From JANYHF01 sp963732765 (GTDB taxonomy: Bacteria > Pseudomonadota > Alphaproteobacteria > Rhizobiales > Hyphomicrobiaceae): 64,000 nucleotides of DNA. Of the stretch, positions 25,710-35,400 are shown in pieces. The notes under the pieces are model-generated. The model had not been told where the DNA came from, searched no databases, and saw only the letters and a list, made by a program, of their open reading frames with translations. Within the stretch, counting starts at the first letter, position 1, and each line of letters starts with the position of its first letter. Both the position numbers and the translations under genes were made by a program. The DNA is taken from positions 620,001-684,000 of the forward strand of contig CAVTAS010000010.1 of the NCBI GenBank assembly GCA_963732765.1. Direction: 5' to 3'.

Positions 25710-26018
25710 TTACGCCGCAACTGCAACCTTGGCTTTTTCGGCCGCCGCCTTGGCGACTTCCTTTTTCAGCCGTTGCGCCTTCAGCGACAGCTCGTCGCTC
25801 GGCGCCTTGGCCAGGAACCCATCCAGCCCGCCACGATGCTCGACCGTGCGCAGGGCATGCGCGCAGATGCGCAGATTGACTTTCTTGCCCAGCGCGTCGC
25901 TCAGCAGCGACACATTGCACAGGTTCGGCAGCCAGCGCCGGCGCACCTTGTTGTTGGCATGGCTCACCATATTGCCGTACTGGGCGTCTCGTCCGGTCAG
26001 CTCGCATCGCCGCGACAT
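25710..26018 (-). CDS. rpmB: 50S ribosomal protein L28
   Basis: L28 is a small protein of the large ribosomal subunit. The 102 residues begin MSRRCELTGRDAQYGNMVSH, contain the asparagine/lysine-rich NNKVRRRWLPNL and RICAHALRTVEHRGGLD, and end in an alanine/lysine-rich helix as in alphaproteobacterial L28. GAGGAG precedes the ATG. It diverges from a DUF3108 gene, a common alphaproteobacterial arrangement. Confidence 0.97.
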   Translation of the reverse strand: MSRRCELTGRDAQYGNMVSHANNKVRRRWLPNLCNVSLLSDALGKKVNLRICAHALRTVEHRGGLDGFLAKAPSDELSLKAQRLKKEVAKAAAEKAKVAVAA

Positions 26019-26407
26019 GGGCTCGCTCCTCGAAATGATTGCGCTAGGGCCGGGTTCGGCCCTTGGACCCGTCAGTCTGTCAGCCGTTACGGGCCAGAAA
26101 CCTTTGGGGGAGACAACCGGGTCTTCGCGACAGCAAAGCCGTCGGCGGCGGTTATCGACGCGTTGTATAGTGGGAGCGCGTTGCCGCCGTCAAGCTGGAT
26201 CGCGTTTTGCGGCGATTTGCATCCAACAGTGACAGCGCCTAACGGATTGTTTACTCTGCCGATCCAGCATAGGGCGGTCGCGCACCCAGTCACACACAAG
26301 TCACAGAATTGACCGAAACCCTATCTAGGGGCAATCCCTGTGCTCTGTCGGATCGAGGGCTGGCTGCCCGGCGCAGGATTGCAAGTGGAAGCGTTGGGGA
26401 CCAAGCC
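26019..26407. other. Divergent promoter region between rpmB and the DUF3108 gene
   Basis: About 390 bases hold no supported gene. It should contain the rpmB and DUF3108 promoters, but no textbook -35/-10 pair stands out. A minus-strand frame at 26087-26299 is open but has no recognisable domain. GGGCCGGGTTCGGCCC at about 26047 is a short hairpin. Confidence 0.5.
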
Positions 26408-27301
26408 ATGTTGTCGAGTACCAAGTTGCTGAGCACCGCCCTTCGCATTCTCCCATATCTGGCGTTCTGCGCTGCCGCTGGCCTGCCGGCTCACGGTTTG
26501 GCAGCCGAAACGGTCGCCGTGACGGCTGCCGTGAAAGTGCCCGCCCGCGTCCATGCCATCTACCACATTACCTGGAACGGTCTCGATCTGGGCGACTTCA
26601 CTTGGGACAGCGCCATCGCGTCGGGCCAATACAAGGCCGCCACAAGCGCCAACATCTCAGCCCTGTTCGGCGCCTACACCTGGGATGGCACGACCCGCTC
26701 CAACGGCGCCTTCGTGACCGGCGCGCCACGTCCGGCCGCCTACAAATTCAAGTTCAAGGCCACCGACAAGAGCGGTCGTCTCGATATGACCTTCGCCAAT
26801 GACAAGGTCGTCAAGATGGTCGAGGACCCGCCGGACATGGGCTCATCCGGCCGCATCCCGCTCAAGCCGGCGCATATGGAGAACGTGCTCGATCCTTTGA
26901 GCGCGATCCTGACGCTGACGTCGCCCGGAAACACCACCATCGACAAGGTCAACCCCTGCGACCGGCGCGTCTCGGTGTTCGACGGCCGTCAGCGGTTCGA
27001 TTTGATTTTGACCGGCAAGGGCAAAACGCAGCTCGACGGCAGCTCGGCGGGCGCCAAATGGGCGTTTGTCTGCCGCATCCAATATGTGCCGATCGCGGGA
27101 CACAAGAACGGCGTCGAGACCAAATACATGGCGGGTACCGACGGTATCGAGATCTGGCTCGCCCCGGTGGGGTTCGCCAACGCCTTCATCCCGGTTAACC
27201 TGGTAATCCCGACCTGGGCTGGCTCGGCGCAGATTACCTCGACCAAGGTACAGATCGAGATGCCCAAGTCCGGCAAGATCGCCTCGGCCACCAAGCCGTA
27301 G
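26408..27301 (+). CDS. DUF3108 domain-containing exported protein
   Basis: The 297-residue protein has a signal peptide (hydrophobic from about residue 13 to 30, ending GLAAET). The rest is a DUF3108 beta-rich domain: YHITWNGLDLGDFTWDS, KFKATDKSG, PLKPAHMENVLDPLSAIL and VFDGRQRFDLILTGKG. DUF3108 proteins are predicted periplasmic or outer-membrane-associated with unknown function. The ATG at 26408 was chosen because the signal peptide begins there; an upstream frame of 33 codons lacks one. It ends 22 bases from the convergent TolC-like gene. Confidence 0.87.
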   Translation: MLSSTKLLSTALRILPYLAFCAAAGLPAHGLAAETVAVTAAVKVPARVHAIYHITWNGLDLGDFTWDSAIASGQYKAATSANISALFGAYTWDGTTRSNGAFVTGAPRPAAYKFKFKATDKSGRLDMTFANDKVVKMVEDPPDMGSSGRIPLKPAHMENVLDPLSAILTLTSPGNTTIDKVNPCDRRVSVFDGRQRFDLILTGKGKTQLDGSSAGAKWAFVCRIQYVPIAGHKNGVETKYMAGTDGIEIWLAPVGFANAFIPVNLVIPTWAGSAQITSTKVQIEMPKSGKIASATKP

Positions 27302-27322
27302 CCCGTCCTTACGGTGTAAGTG

Positions 27323-28825
27323 TCAGCGCACCGGCTCCAGCAGTGAACCCCAGCTCGGCGCCTGGCCCGCATAGCCGGTTTCGCGCTCGATCGAGAGGCC
27401 ACTCCATTTCCGGTTGGTCTCGTTGTAGTGCGTCTCGACATTGTAGAGCGGCACGTCGAGACCGAGGTCGGCCGCTGTGAGCCGGCCCATGGCCTGCAAG
27501 AGCATGTACGAGGCAACCACCAGATCGTGCCTGGCGCGCACGGCCTGCACCTTGGCGTTGACCTCTTCCTGCTCGGCGTTCAGCACATCCAGCAGCGTAC
27601 GGGCGCCTGCCTTCTGTTCCTCGCGGACGCCAGCCAGACTTTCGCCCAGCGCCTTCACTTCCTGCCGCACGGCATCCAACTGCGCGCGCTGCGCCTGCAC
27701 TTGGGCGAACGTGCCAATCGCTGCCGAACGGGCCCGCGCCCGCGCTGCCTCGATATCCTGCAGGCGACCCTGATGTAGTTGCTTGGCCTGGCGGACGCGC
27801 GCCTCGACTTCGCCGGACTGATAGATCGGCATGTTGACGCGTGCCGAGATCGATTGGGTCACTTGCTGGTTGATCAGCGGCGTCGGCTCGAAGCGCTCGT
27901 TGTGCGCCGCTTGCAGGCGCACTTCGGGCAGCATCTCGCCGAGGATCTTGCGGATCTGGTGACGCGATGCCGCCTCAAGATAGGCCGCCTGCAGCACCTG
28001 CGGGTTGGACTCCATGGCCGCACGCACGGCGTCTTCCACTCGTGTTGGCAGCGCGCGCTCGAAACCGGTGGGATCGGTGAGGCGGGTGGGAATGTGCCCT
28101 ACCAGCCGTTCGTATTCGGCCAGGCTGTTGCGCAACACAGCCTTGGAAAGCTCCAGGGAGGCCAGCGCATCGGACTGCCGCGCCTTGGCCTGCGCTACGT
28201 CGGTACGGGTCATTTCGCCGGCGGCAAACCGCTCGTTGGTGGCCTTGGCCTCGTTGGTGAACAGCCGCAGGCTGTTCTGGCGCAGCGTCACCGTAGCGCT
28301 GTCGCGCAGCACATCCATGTAGACGCGGATGGTGTCGAGCAACGTCTTCTGCTCGGCATCCACCAGCGAGGCGCGCTCGGCCATGATCTGGGCGTCGGCC
28401 TCTTTCACGGCGTTGGCGGTGCGGAAGCCCTGGAACAACGGCTGGCTCAGCACCACCGAGAAGCCGCCGGGGCGGGTCTGGCCGTCGTTGCGCCGGTACT
28501 GGGCTTCATTGGCTGCGATCTGTGCGGGCGTTGGCGCCTTGCCATTGGCCAGCGTGGGCGGCCGGATGGCGCTGTTGAGGTTCTGCATGCCGTAGTCGGC
28601 ATTGATATCGATGTTAGGCCGGTAGCCCGATTGCGCTTTGGCCAGTTCCTCGTCGGTGGCGCGCAAACGGGCGCGCTCGCCGTTCAGTGTCGGGTTGTTC
28701 TGATAGGCCTCGGCCAGCGCCGATTTGAGCGTATCGGCCTGCGCGGCGCCAGCTGTCATGAGCAAAGCCAGCACTGACACCGTGGAGAGCCAACGCGCCC
28801 GCCAAACCCTGGAATGGACCTGCAT
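27323..28825 (-). CDS. TolC-family outer membrane efflux protein
   Basis: TolC-like proteins form the outer-membrane channel and periplasmic tunnel of efflux and type I secretion. This one has 500 residues from ATG 28825, beginning with a signal peptide cut near AQA-DTL. Two repeated coiled-coil halves follow, typified by LAEAYQNNPTLNGERARLRA, PLFQGFRTANAVKEAD and QLDAVRQEVKALGESLAGVREE, with LLDVLNAEQE in the second half. In-frame ATGs at 28864 and 28906 are possible longer starts, but none has a clear ribosome-binding site. No partner pump gene is adjacent. Confidence 0.92.
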   Translation of the reverse strand: MQVHSRVWRARWLSTVSVLALLMTAGAAQADTLKSALAEAYQNNPTLNGERARLRATDEELAKAQSGYRPNIDINADYGMQNLNSAIRPPTLANGKAPTPAQIAANEAQYRRNDGQTRPGGFSVVLSQPLFQGFRTANAVKEADAQIMAERASLVDAEQKTLLDTIRVYMDVLRDSATVTLRQNSLRLFTNEAKATNERFAAGEMTRTDVAQAKARQSDALASLELSKAVLRNSLAEYERLVGHIPTRLTDPTGFERALPTRVEDAVRAAMESNPQVLQAAYLEAASRHQIRKILGEMLPEVRLQAAHNERFEPTPLINQQVTQSISARVNMPIYQSGEVEARVRQAKQLHQGRLQDIEAARARARSAAIGTFAQVQAQRAQLDAVRQEVKALGESLAGVREEQKAGARTLLDVLNAEQEEVNAKVQAVRARHDLVVASYMLLQAMGRLTAADLGLDVPLYNVETHYNETNRKWSGLSIERETGYAGQAPSWGSLLEPVR

Positions 28826-28975
28826 TGCCGTGACAATCCCGCTGCTGCGCCGGGCTTGCGTCATCGCCCCCGGCCTATGCGTTTTGCGGCGCGAATCGCT
28901 AAGCATTGGTTAAGTGGCGTTGCCGTCTGGATCGCCGCGCGGGCGTCCGCTGGCAGCGTCATTGCAGCCATTCAG

Positions 28976-29004
28976 TTGACATCCCCGGCGGATGTCCCGA
29001 TAAG
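28976..29004 (+). promoter_or_regulatory. Putative sigma-70 promoter for rpsD
   Basis: TTGACA (28976-28981), 17-base spacer, GATAAG (28999-29004). It lies about 160 bases upstream of rpsD, leaving a long leader as expected for ribosomal genes. The -35 is perfect, the -10 is partial. Confidence 0.6.
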
Positions 29005-29162
29005 GCTGGCCTGCGCGGGCCGTTAGGTCCGCGTTTTCATTCCGCGCCCCTGTGGGATCTGGGTCATGCCCTGGTTCCCTGTCGGCACACCGCCCAGCGG
29101 TGAGCAGAGGAAGGTGCGCTTCGTTCATCCGACGTACGACCATTTATCTCTGGAGACGAGAC

Positions 29163-29780
29163 ATGACCAAGCGCGTCAGCGCCAAATACAAGATCGATCG
29201 CCGCCTTGGCGAGAATCTCTGGGGCCGCCCCAAGAGCCCGATCAACAAGCGCGAATACGGCCCCGGCCAGCACGGCCAGCGCCGCCGCGGCAAGATCACC
29301 GACTACGGCACCCAGCTCAAGGCCAAGCAGAAGCTGAAGGGCTATTATGCCTCAATCGGCGAAAAGCAGTTTAAGGCCGTGTACTACGAAGCCGCGCGCC
29401 GCCCCGGCGACACCTCCGAGCATCTGGTCGGCCTGCTCGAGTGCCGCCTCGACGCCATCGTCTATCGCGCCAAGTTCGTGCCGACGGTCTATGCCTCACG
29501 GCAGTTCGTGAACCACGGCCACGTCAAAGTGAACGGCAAGCGCGTCAACATCCCGAGCTACCGCTGTAAGATCGGCGACGTGGTCGAGGTGAAAGAAAAG
29601 GCGCGCGCGCTGCCGATGGTGCTGGACGCCGTGCAGAGCGCCGAGCGCAACCTGCCGGACTACCTGGAAGTGGACCACAACAAGTTCACCGCCAAGTTCC
29701 TGCGCGTGCCGGCCTTCGCCGACATCCCCTACGCCTGCCAGATGGAGCCGCATCTGGTGGTGGAATTCTACTCGCGCTGA
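29163..29780 (+). CDS. rpsD: 30S ribosomal protein S4
   Basis: S4 is a primary 16S rRNA-binding protein. The 205-residue protein begins MTKRVSAKYKIDRRLGENLW and shows QLKAKQKLKGYYASIGEKQF, then the S4 RNA-binding fold LECRLDAIVYRAKF and QFVNHGHVKVNGKRVNIPSY. It lacks the N-terminal zinc cysteines (C- type), normal for this group. GGAGACGAG precedes the start. It is monocistronic, with its own promoter and terminator. Confidence 0.97.
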   Translation: MTKRVSAKYKIDRRLGENLWGRPKSPINKREYGPGQHGQRRRGKITDYGTQLKAKQKLKGYYASIGEKQFKAVYYEAARRPGDTSEHLVGLLECRLDAIVYRAKFVPTVYASRQFVNHGHVKVNGKRVNIPSYRCKIGDVVEVKEKARALPMVLDAVQSAERNLPDYLEVDHNKFTAKFLRVPAFADIPYACQMEPHLVVEFYSR

Positions 29781-29804
29781 GTTGCTGCGAGTGCCACAGC
29801 TTGG

Positions 29805-29837
29805 AAAGCGCCCGAGCCCCACGGCCGGGCGCTTTTT
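29805..29837 (+). terminator. Rho-independent terminator of rpsD
   Basis: AAAGCGCCCG (29805-29814) and CGGGCGCTTT (29826-29835) form a perfect 10-base stem with an 11-base loop and a T-tract to 29837. It starts 24 bases after the stop. Confidence 0.92.
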
Positions 29838-29857
29838 GTTGCCAAATGTTGATGAAC

Positions 29858-29885
29858 GTAGGGGCGCATTGCGATGCGCCCCTAC
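29858..29885. repeat. Family A palindrome, minimal perfect copy
   Basis: A 28-base element of two perfect 12-base arms, GTAGGGGCGCAT and ATGCGCCCCTAC, around TGCG. It is the simplest family member and defines the unit: GTAGGGGCG ends and a variable core. Confidence 0.92.
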
Positions 29886-29921
29886 AAAGCAATGGCCTGT
29901 TTCCACTCAAGTCAGAAATGC

Positions 29922-31070
29922 TCAGTCGCTCACCTGTTGTCCCTGCAGGCTCCTCGACAGCACCGCATAGCCCAACGCGCAGCCGGCCAGTCCCGGCAGG
30001 ATCATCCACGTGAACCCCAGGCCGATGGCGCTCATCGCAGCGGCCGCCACGCAAGTGATCGCGGTGCCGATGTCCCAGCCGCCCTCGGCCACGACGTGAA
30101 AGCGCACCGGGCAATCGGAGGATTTCGACACGTTGTAGACCTGCGCCATCATCACTGGAAACGCGACCGGCCAGACGACGGCGGCCAGCACGTTGGCGGC
30201 AACCGCCGTCCAGGGATCGGCAAACAGCAGCGCCTTGGCGAGGATGACAAAGGCGACCGCTCCATAGCTGATTTGCAATGCACGCTTGCCGTGCCCGAGG
30301 TCGAACAGCTGTCCCGTGAACAGCGTGATGGTCGCGCCGAGCATCCCGGCCACCGCGAGCACCCCTGCGTATCCCACATAATTGTCGCCGAGCGTGCGGA
30401 ACAGCGCGATCGACCATGCCGTATGGTTGGTCGCAGAGACGATCCCGTCACTGATGAAAAACCAGCGCCCTACCGACTGTTTGGCGGGTTCGTTGCGGAC
30501 GCCCGGCTGCACCGCGACATCAGGCGCGCCCAGCAGCGGCAACACGCAGGCCGCCTGCACAACGGCGGCAAACCCGAAGGCCGCCACCGGCCCCGCGAAG
30601 GCCAGCAGCGCGCCGCCGCATAGGGGAGCGGCGATGGAGACGACGGTGTTCATCGCCTCGCGGAAGCTGACCTGCGCACCGCGATGCTCGGTATCCCCCA
30701 GCTTGGCGAAATAGGCGTGATTGCAGGTCCAGTAGAAGCTGCCCGCCGTCCCCGAGAGGACCACATAGGCCAGCAATAGCAGCCCGCCCCCTTGCGACTG
30801 CCCAACCGCAAGAAAGGCCACCGCCTCGGTGAGAGCGCCCAGAATCATGCCGCCCCTGATGCCGATGCGCAACGTGACCGGCACGACGGCCATGCGAATG
30901 ACGAGCCGCATGGTGACCAGCAGCGCCAAGGTCAGGAACACCAGTGGCAGGGCCAGGCCGGTCTTCAGCAGGTAGATGAGCACGAACGCCCCGCCCGCCG
31001 CCTCGGCGAAGGAGAGCAACGCGGAATGGATGTAGATGCGGTTGACGTTGGCGTTCTTGAAGAAGGGCAT
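29922..31070 (-). CDS. MFS transporter, LprI-unrelated, about ten to twelve helices
   Basis: This 382-residue integral membrane protein of the major facilitator type starts MPFFKNANVNRIYIHS and has about eleven to twelve hydrophobic segments, with RIGIRGGMILGALTEAVAFL and SFYWTCNHAYFAKLG between them. The ATG at 31070 is preferred; upstream in-frame codons lie in a repeat. The ribosome-binding site is poor. Substrate unknown. It lies between rpsD and ruvB. Confidence 0.78.
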   Translation of the reverse strand: MPFFKNANVNRIYIHSALLSFAEAAGGAFVLIYLLKTGLALPLVFLTLALLVTMRLVIRMAVVPVTLRIGIRGGMILGALTEAVAFLAVGQSQGGGLLLLAYVVLSGTAGSFYWTCNHAYFAKLGDTEHRGAQVSFREAMNTVVSIAAPLCGGALLAFAGPVAAFGFAAVVQAACVLPLLGAPDVAVQPGVRNEPAKQSVGRWFFISDGIVSATNHTAWSIALFRTLGDNYVGYAGVLAVAGMLGATITLFTGQLFDLGHGKRALQISYGAVAFVILAKALLFADPWTAVAANVLAAVVWPVAFPVMMAQVYNVSKSSDCPVRFHVVAEGGWDIGTAITCVAAAAMSAIGLGFTWMILPGLAGCALGYAVLSRSLQGQQVSD

Positions 31071-31098
31071 GGGGTGGCTCAAGCAAAAGCAACAGGCC

Positions 31099-31170
31099 GT
31101 AGGGGCGATCCGTGGATCCTCCTCGAGGAGCGCGCGGGTCGCCAAAGGGCGATCCACGGATCGCCCCTAC
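31099..31170. repeat. Family A palindrome at the ruvB stop
   Basis: GTAGGGGCGATCCGTGGATC on the left pairs with GATCCACGGATCGCCCCTAC on the right over about 36 intervening bases. On the minus strand the right end begins TAGGGGCG at 31169, and this TAG is the ruvB stop codon. Confidence 0.9.
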
Positions 31171-32207
31171 GCCTCTGTTCCCGGTTCGAACAGCGTCGCT
31201 TGCTCAGCCGCCTTGCTCGGCTGCGCCAACCCCATGTGCCGGTAGGCCTTTAGCGTCACCACACGCCCGCGTGGCGTACGGCCGATGAAACCCTGCTGCA
31301 GCAGATAGGGTTCGACGATCTCCTCCAGCGCATCGCGCGGTTCGGAGAGCGCCGCCGCAATCGTCTCGATACCGACCGGCCCGCCCTCGTAGTTCTTCAT
31401 GATGCAGTTGAGATAGCGGTAGTCGAGCGCGTCCAGCCCTTCGTTGTCGACCTCAAGTTGCAGCAGCGCACCATCCGCAGCGTGCTTGTCGATGACCTTG
31501 ACACCGGCCACCGCCGCGAAATCGCGCACGCGGCGCAGCAGCCGTCCCGCCACGCGTGGTGTCCCCCGGGACCGGCGGGCGACTTCCTTGGCGCCATCGG
31601 GACTCATGTTGACGCCGAGCACCCGGGCGCCGCGCGAGACGATCAGCTCCAACTCGGGCACCGTGTAGAAATTCAGCCGGATCGGGATGCCGAAGCGATC
31701 GCGCAGCGGCGTCGTCAACAGCCCGGCGCGGGTCGTCGCCCCGACCAGCGTGAACTTGGCAAGGTCGATGCGCACCGAACGCGCCGCCGGCCCCTCGCCG
31801 ATGATCAGGTCGAGCTGAAAGTCCTCCATCGCGGGATAGAGGATTTCCTCCACCGCCGGGTTGAGGCGATGGATTTCGTCGATGAACAGCACGTCGCGCT
31901 CTTCCAGGTTGGTCAAAAGCGCAGCCAGATCGCCCGCCTTGGCGATCACCGGGCCGGAGGTCATCTTGAAGCCGACGCCGAGTTCGCGCGCCATGATCTG
32001 CGCCAGCGTGGTCTTGCCCAGGCCCGGCGGACCGGCAAACAGCACGTGGTCCAACGCCTCGCCGCGCCCCTTGGCGGCCTCAATGAAGACGCGGAGATTC
32101 TTGCGCGCCTGCTCCTGGCCCGTGAAGTCGGCCAGCGTCTGCGGCCGGATGGACGCTTCCAGCCCATCGTCCTCTTTGCGTTTGGCGGAGACGAGGCGAT
32201 CAGTCAT
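31167..32207 (-). CDS. ruvB: Holliday junction branch migration ATPase RuvB
   Basis: RuvB is the hexameric AAA+ motor that drives branch migration with RuvA. The 346-residue protein has Walker A GPPGLGKTT at 59-67, Walker B LFIDEIH with Asp110 and Glu111, sensor VGATTRAGLL, arginine-finger region PLRDRFGI, and a C-terminal winged helix with RTPRGRVVTLKAY. The stop TAG belongs to a family A palindrome. It is separated from ruvA by a 3.5 kb gene on the other strand, so ruvB must be transcribed apart from ruvCA. Confidence 0.97.
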   Translation of the reverse strand: MTDRLVSAKRKEDDGLEASIRPQTLADFTGQEQARKNLRVFIEAAKGRGEALDHVLFAGPPGLGKTTLAQIMARELGVGFKMTSGPVIAKAGDLAALLTNLEERDVLFIDEIHRLNPAVEEILYPAMEDFQLDLIIGEGPAARSVRIDLAKFTLVGATTRAGLLTTPLRDRFGIPIRLNFYTVPELELIVSRGARVLGVNMSPDGAKEVARRSRGTPRVAGRLLRRVRDFAAVAGVKVIDKHAADGALLQLEVDNEGLDALDYRYLNCIMKNYEGGPVGIETIAAALSEPRDALEEIVEPYLLQQGFIGRTPRGRVVTLKAYRHMGLAQPSKAAEQATLFEPGTEA

Positions 32208-32428
32208 CGGCGTTGGCGTTCCCCGGATCGAATCTTATGTTCGATGTTTGTACCGGAATTTCCGCCCCGGCGCGCTGCGGCGAATGCGAATTGGTAGCAC
32301 TCCCTTAAGCTTCTGGCACCAACCGCCGAGGCCAACTGGCCAAATTAACGGCCTGTTAACTCGCTCCGCCTGACCTTGGGCAAAGGGTGCGCCGATTCAA
32401 TTCGCCGCGCCGACGAGAAAGGCGCGCC

Positions 32429-35400
32429 ATGACCCGACCGCAATCCGTTCCCGCCTTTGACGGCTCGCCTGCCACCACCGACCTCGATCCCGCCGATTGG
32501 CCGGCCTTCCGGCTGCTGGCGCACCGCGTGCTCGATCTGGCGCTGGGTCACGTCGAGGGCGCTGATGATCGGCCGGTTTGGCAGCAGATGCCGGACGCCG
32601 CAAAGGCTGCGCTGGCCGAACCGATGCCGGCGGCACCCCAAGGCGCCGATGTCGCAGCCGCCGACGCACTTCGGCTGGTGGTGCCCTATGCCACCGGCAA
32701 CACCCATCCCAGCTTCTTCGGCTGGGTGCACGGCTCGGGCACGGCCGGAGGCGTGATCGCCGAGATGCTGGCGACCGCCATGAATTCCAACGCCGGCGGG
32801 CGCGATCACAGCGCCATTCACGTCGAACGCCAGGTCATCGACTGGTGCCGCGGACTTTTCGGCTTTCCCGCGGAGGCCAGCGGCCTGTTGGTCAGCGGCA
32901 CCTCCATGGCGACGCTCATTGCCCTGACGGTTGCCCGCAACAGGGCGCTTGGCCCGGACGCCCGCAAGCTGGGCCTGGCCGCTTCGGCCAAGCCGCTGGT
33001 GGCCTATACCTCAACGGAATCGCACTCCTCGGTCGCCCGCGCCATCGAGATGCTTGGCCTGGGCAACGACGCCCTGCGCGCCCTGCCGGTCGATGCCGGC
33101 TTCCGTCTGCCGCCGCAAGCGCTGCGTGAGGCCATCCGCGCCGACAAGGCCGCCGGCAAGACGCCATTCGCCGTCATCGCCACCGCCGGAACCGTGAACA
33201 CCGGGGCCATCGATCCGTTGGCGGAGATTGCCGACATCTGCGCCGAGGAAGGCGTCTGGCTGCATGTCGACGGGGCGTTCGGGGCGCTCCTGATGCTGAG
33301 CGATACGCTCCGCCCACGTCTCGCCGGCATCAGCCAAGCAGATTCGCTGGCCTTCGATTTCCACAAGTGGATGCATGTTGCTTACGACGCCGGCTGCGTA
33401 TTGGTGCGCGACGGCGATGCGCATCGCGACGCCTTTTCGTCCCGCCCCACCTATCTCAAAGGCTCCGCGCGCGGCCTGGCCGCCGGAGAACCCTGGCCCT
33501 GCGATTTCGGCCCCGAACTGTCGCGCGGCTTCCGCGCGCTAAAGGTCTGGTTCGCGCTGAAGGAGCACGGCAGCGAAAAGTTCGCCGCGTCCATTGAAGA
33601 CAATTGCCGCCTCGCGCGCCTCTTGGGAACGCGCGTCGCCGCCGATCCCGATCTGGAACTGCTGGCGCCCGTCATGCTCAACATCGCCAACTTCCGCATG
33701 CGCGCCGCCGGTTTCACCGAGGCTGCACTCGATCAGCTCAATGAGGATATCGTGGCCGAACTGCAGGAACGCGGGATCGCCGCGCCGTCAACAACCCGCA
33801 TCGGCGGCAAACTGGCCATCCGCGCCAATATCACCAACCACCGCACCCGCGATGCCGATATCGACATCCTGCACCGCTCGGTGGTCGAGATCGGACGTGA
33901 GCTGATCGCGGCGCGCAGCATCCCCGTGGAGGACGCGCGCGCTCTCCCTTTTGAGTTTGAGGCGACGCTCGAAGCGGCCATCTCGCGGCCCGAGATCGCT
34001 GCGGTGCTCGGTCATCTGCAAGTGCATGTGGTCGCCGCCACCCCGGCCATGTTCCAACTGCTGCCTAACGGACAGCTCAACCTCTCACCCGACGCGCTGT
34101 CCAACGTCGCCATCGCTGCCGTCATGATCCGCCACGCGGCCGAACTGGCCACTTGGTCGGCAGCCGAGCCAGCGCCCGTAACCCTCGCCAAGCGCGCGGT
34201 TCATGCGCTGCTCGCGGCCCGAACCGCCGGCCGGTATCTCGCGCTGTTGCCGGCTGCCGAGCGCGACGCCGCCGAGGCCGCCCTGCCCGAGTGGCTGCTG
34301 ACCGCCTACCGCCGGCTCGCCGCACCGCTCGATGCCATGGAACTCGCCAGCCTCGTTGGCCGCACCGACGATCTGATGGCGCACCTCATGACGCTGTCGA
34401 CCGCGCCGCCCGATACGCTCCGTAAGCTGCAGACCGCCATCGAGCTGCGTGTGGCGGCCGTGAACGGCTTTGCACGGAGCATGAATCTGGCCGCCCCTGT
34501 CGAACACCTGATCAGCCACGGCGGCGATGCCCGCATCAAGATCGATCCCGTCACGGGACGCAACGGCTACGGATCTTCGGCCCGTCCGGTAACCGGCGAG
34601 ATCGGCTTTGCATCGTCAACTGCGACCTGCATTTCAGCCGAGGTCTATGCCGCCGTCGAGGCCATGCGGACACGCTTGATCCGCGCGGGGGCGGGCGAGA
34701 GCGCCCTGCCAGCGGAGTTGGCGAGACTGCGCGAAGCCGTCGCCAAGCACTCCGGCGCTGCGGATGTTCCCGGTACATCGGTTGTCCTCACCGCGTCGGG
34801 CACGGATGCCGAACTTGCCGCCCTGGCGTTGGCGCTGGCCAAAGACCAGCGCCCGCTCACCAGCATTGTGATCGCACCCGACGAAACCGGCAGCGGCGTC
34901 CCCCACGCAACCCTCGGGCGGCACTTCTCCAGCGAAACGGCGTTGAGTTCGGCGGCTGAGCCGGGCACGCCGATTGCCGATTTTGCTACCGGCCGCGTGT
35001 CGTCTGAATCCGTTGCAATCCGCGATGCGGAAGGCCGCCCCCGCCCGCTCGCCGATATCGGCGCTGAGGTTGCGCGGCACACCGAAACGGCGATTGCTGC
35101 CGGCCGCCGCGTGCTGCTGCACGTGCTCGACGCCGCCAAGACCGGGATCGGAGCACCGGCGCTGGCGGACGTCATGGTGCTCACGGAGCGTTTTGGCGAC
35201 GGCATCGACGTGGTGGTCGATGCCTGCCAGGCGCGGCTCGGCGCCGGTTCCATCGCGGCCTATCTCAAACGTGGCTGGTTGGTGCAGATCACCGGTTCGA
35301 AATTCTGGGGCGGACCGCCCTTCTCGGGCGCGCTGCTGGTGCCCGCCAGCATCGTCGCGCGCCAACCCAACCTCGCACCCTTGGCCTCCTACATGAGCCG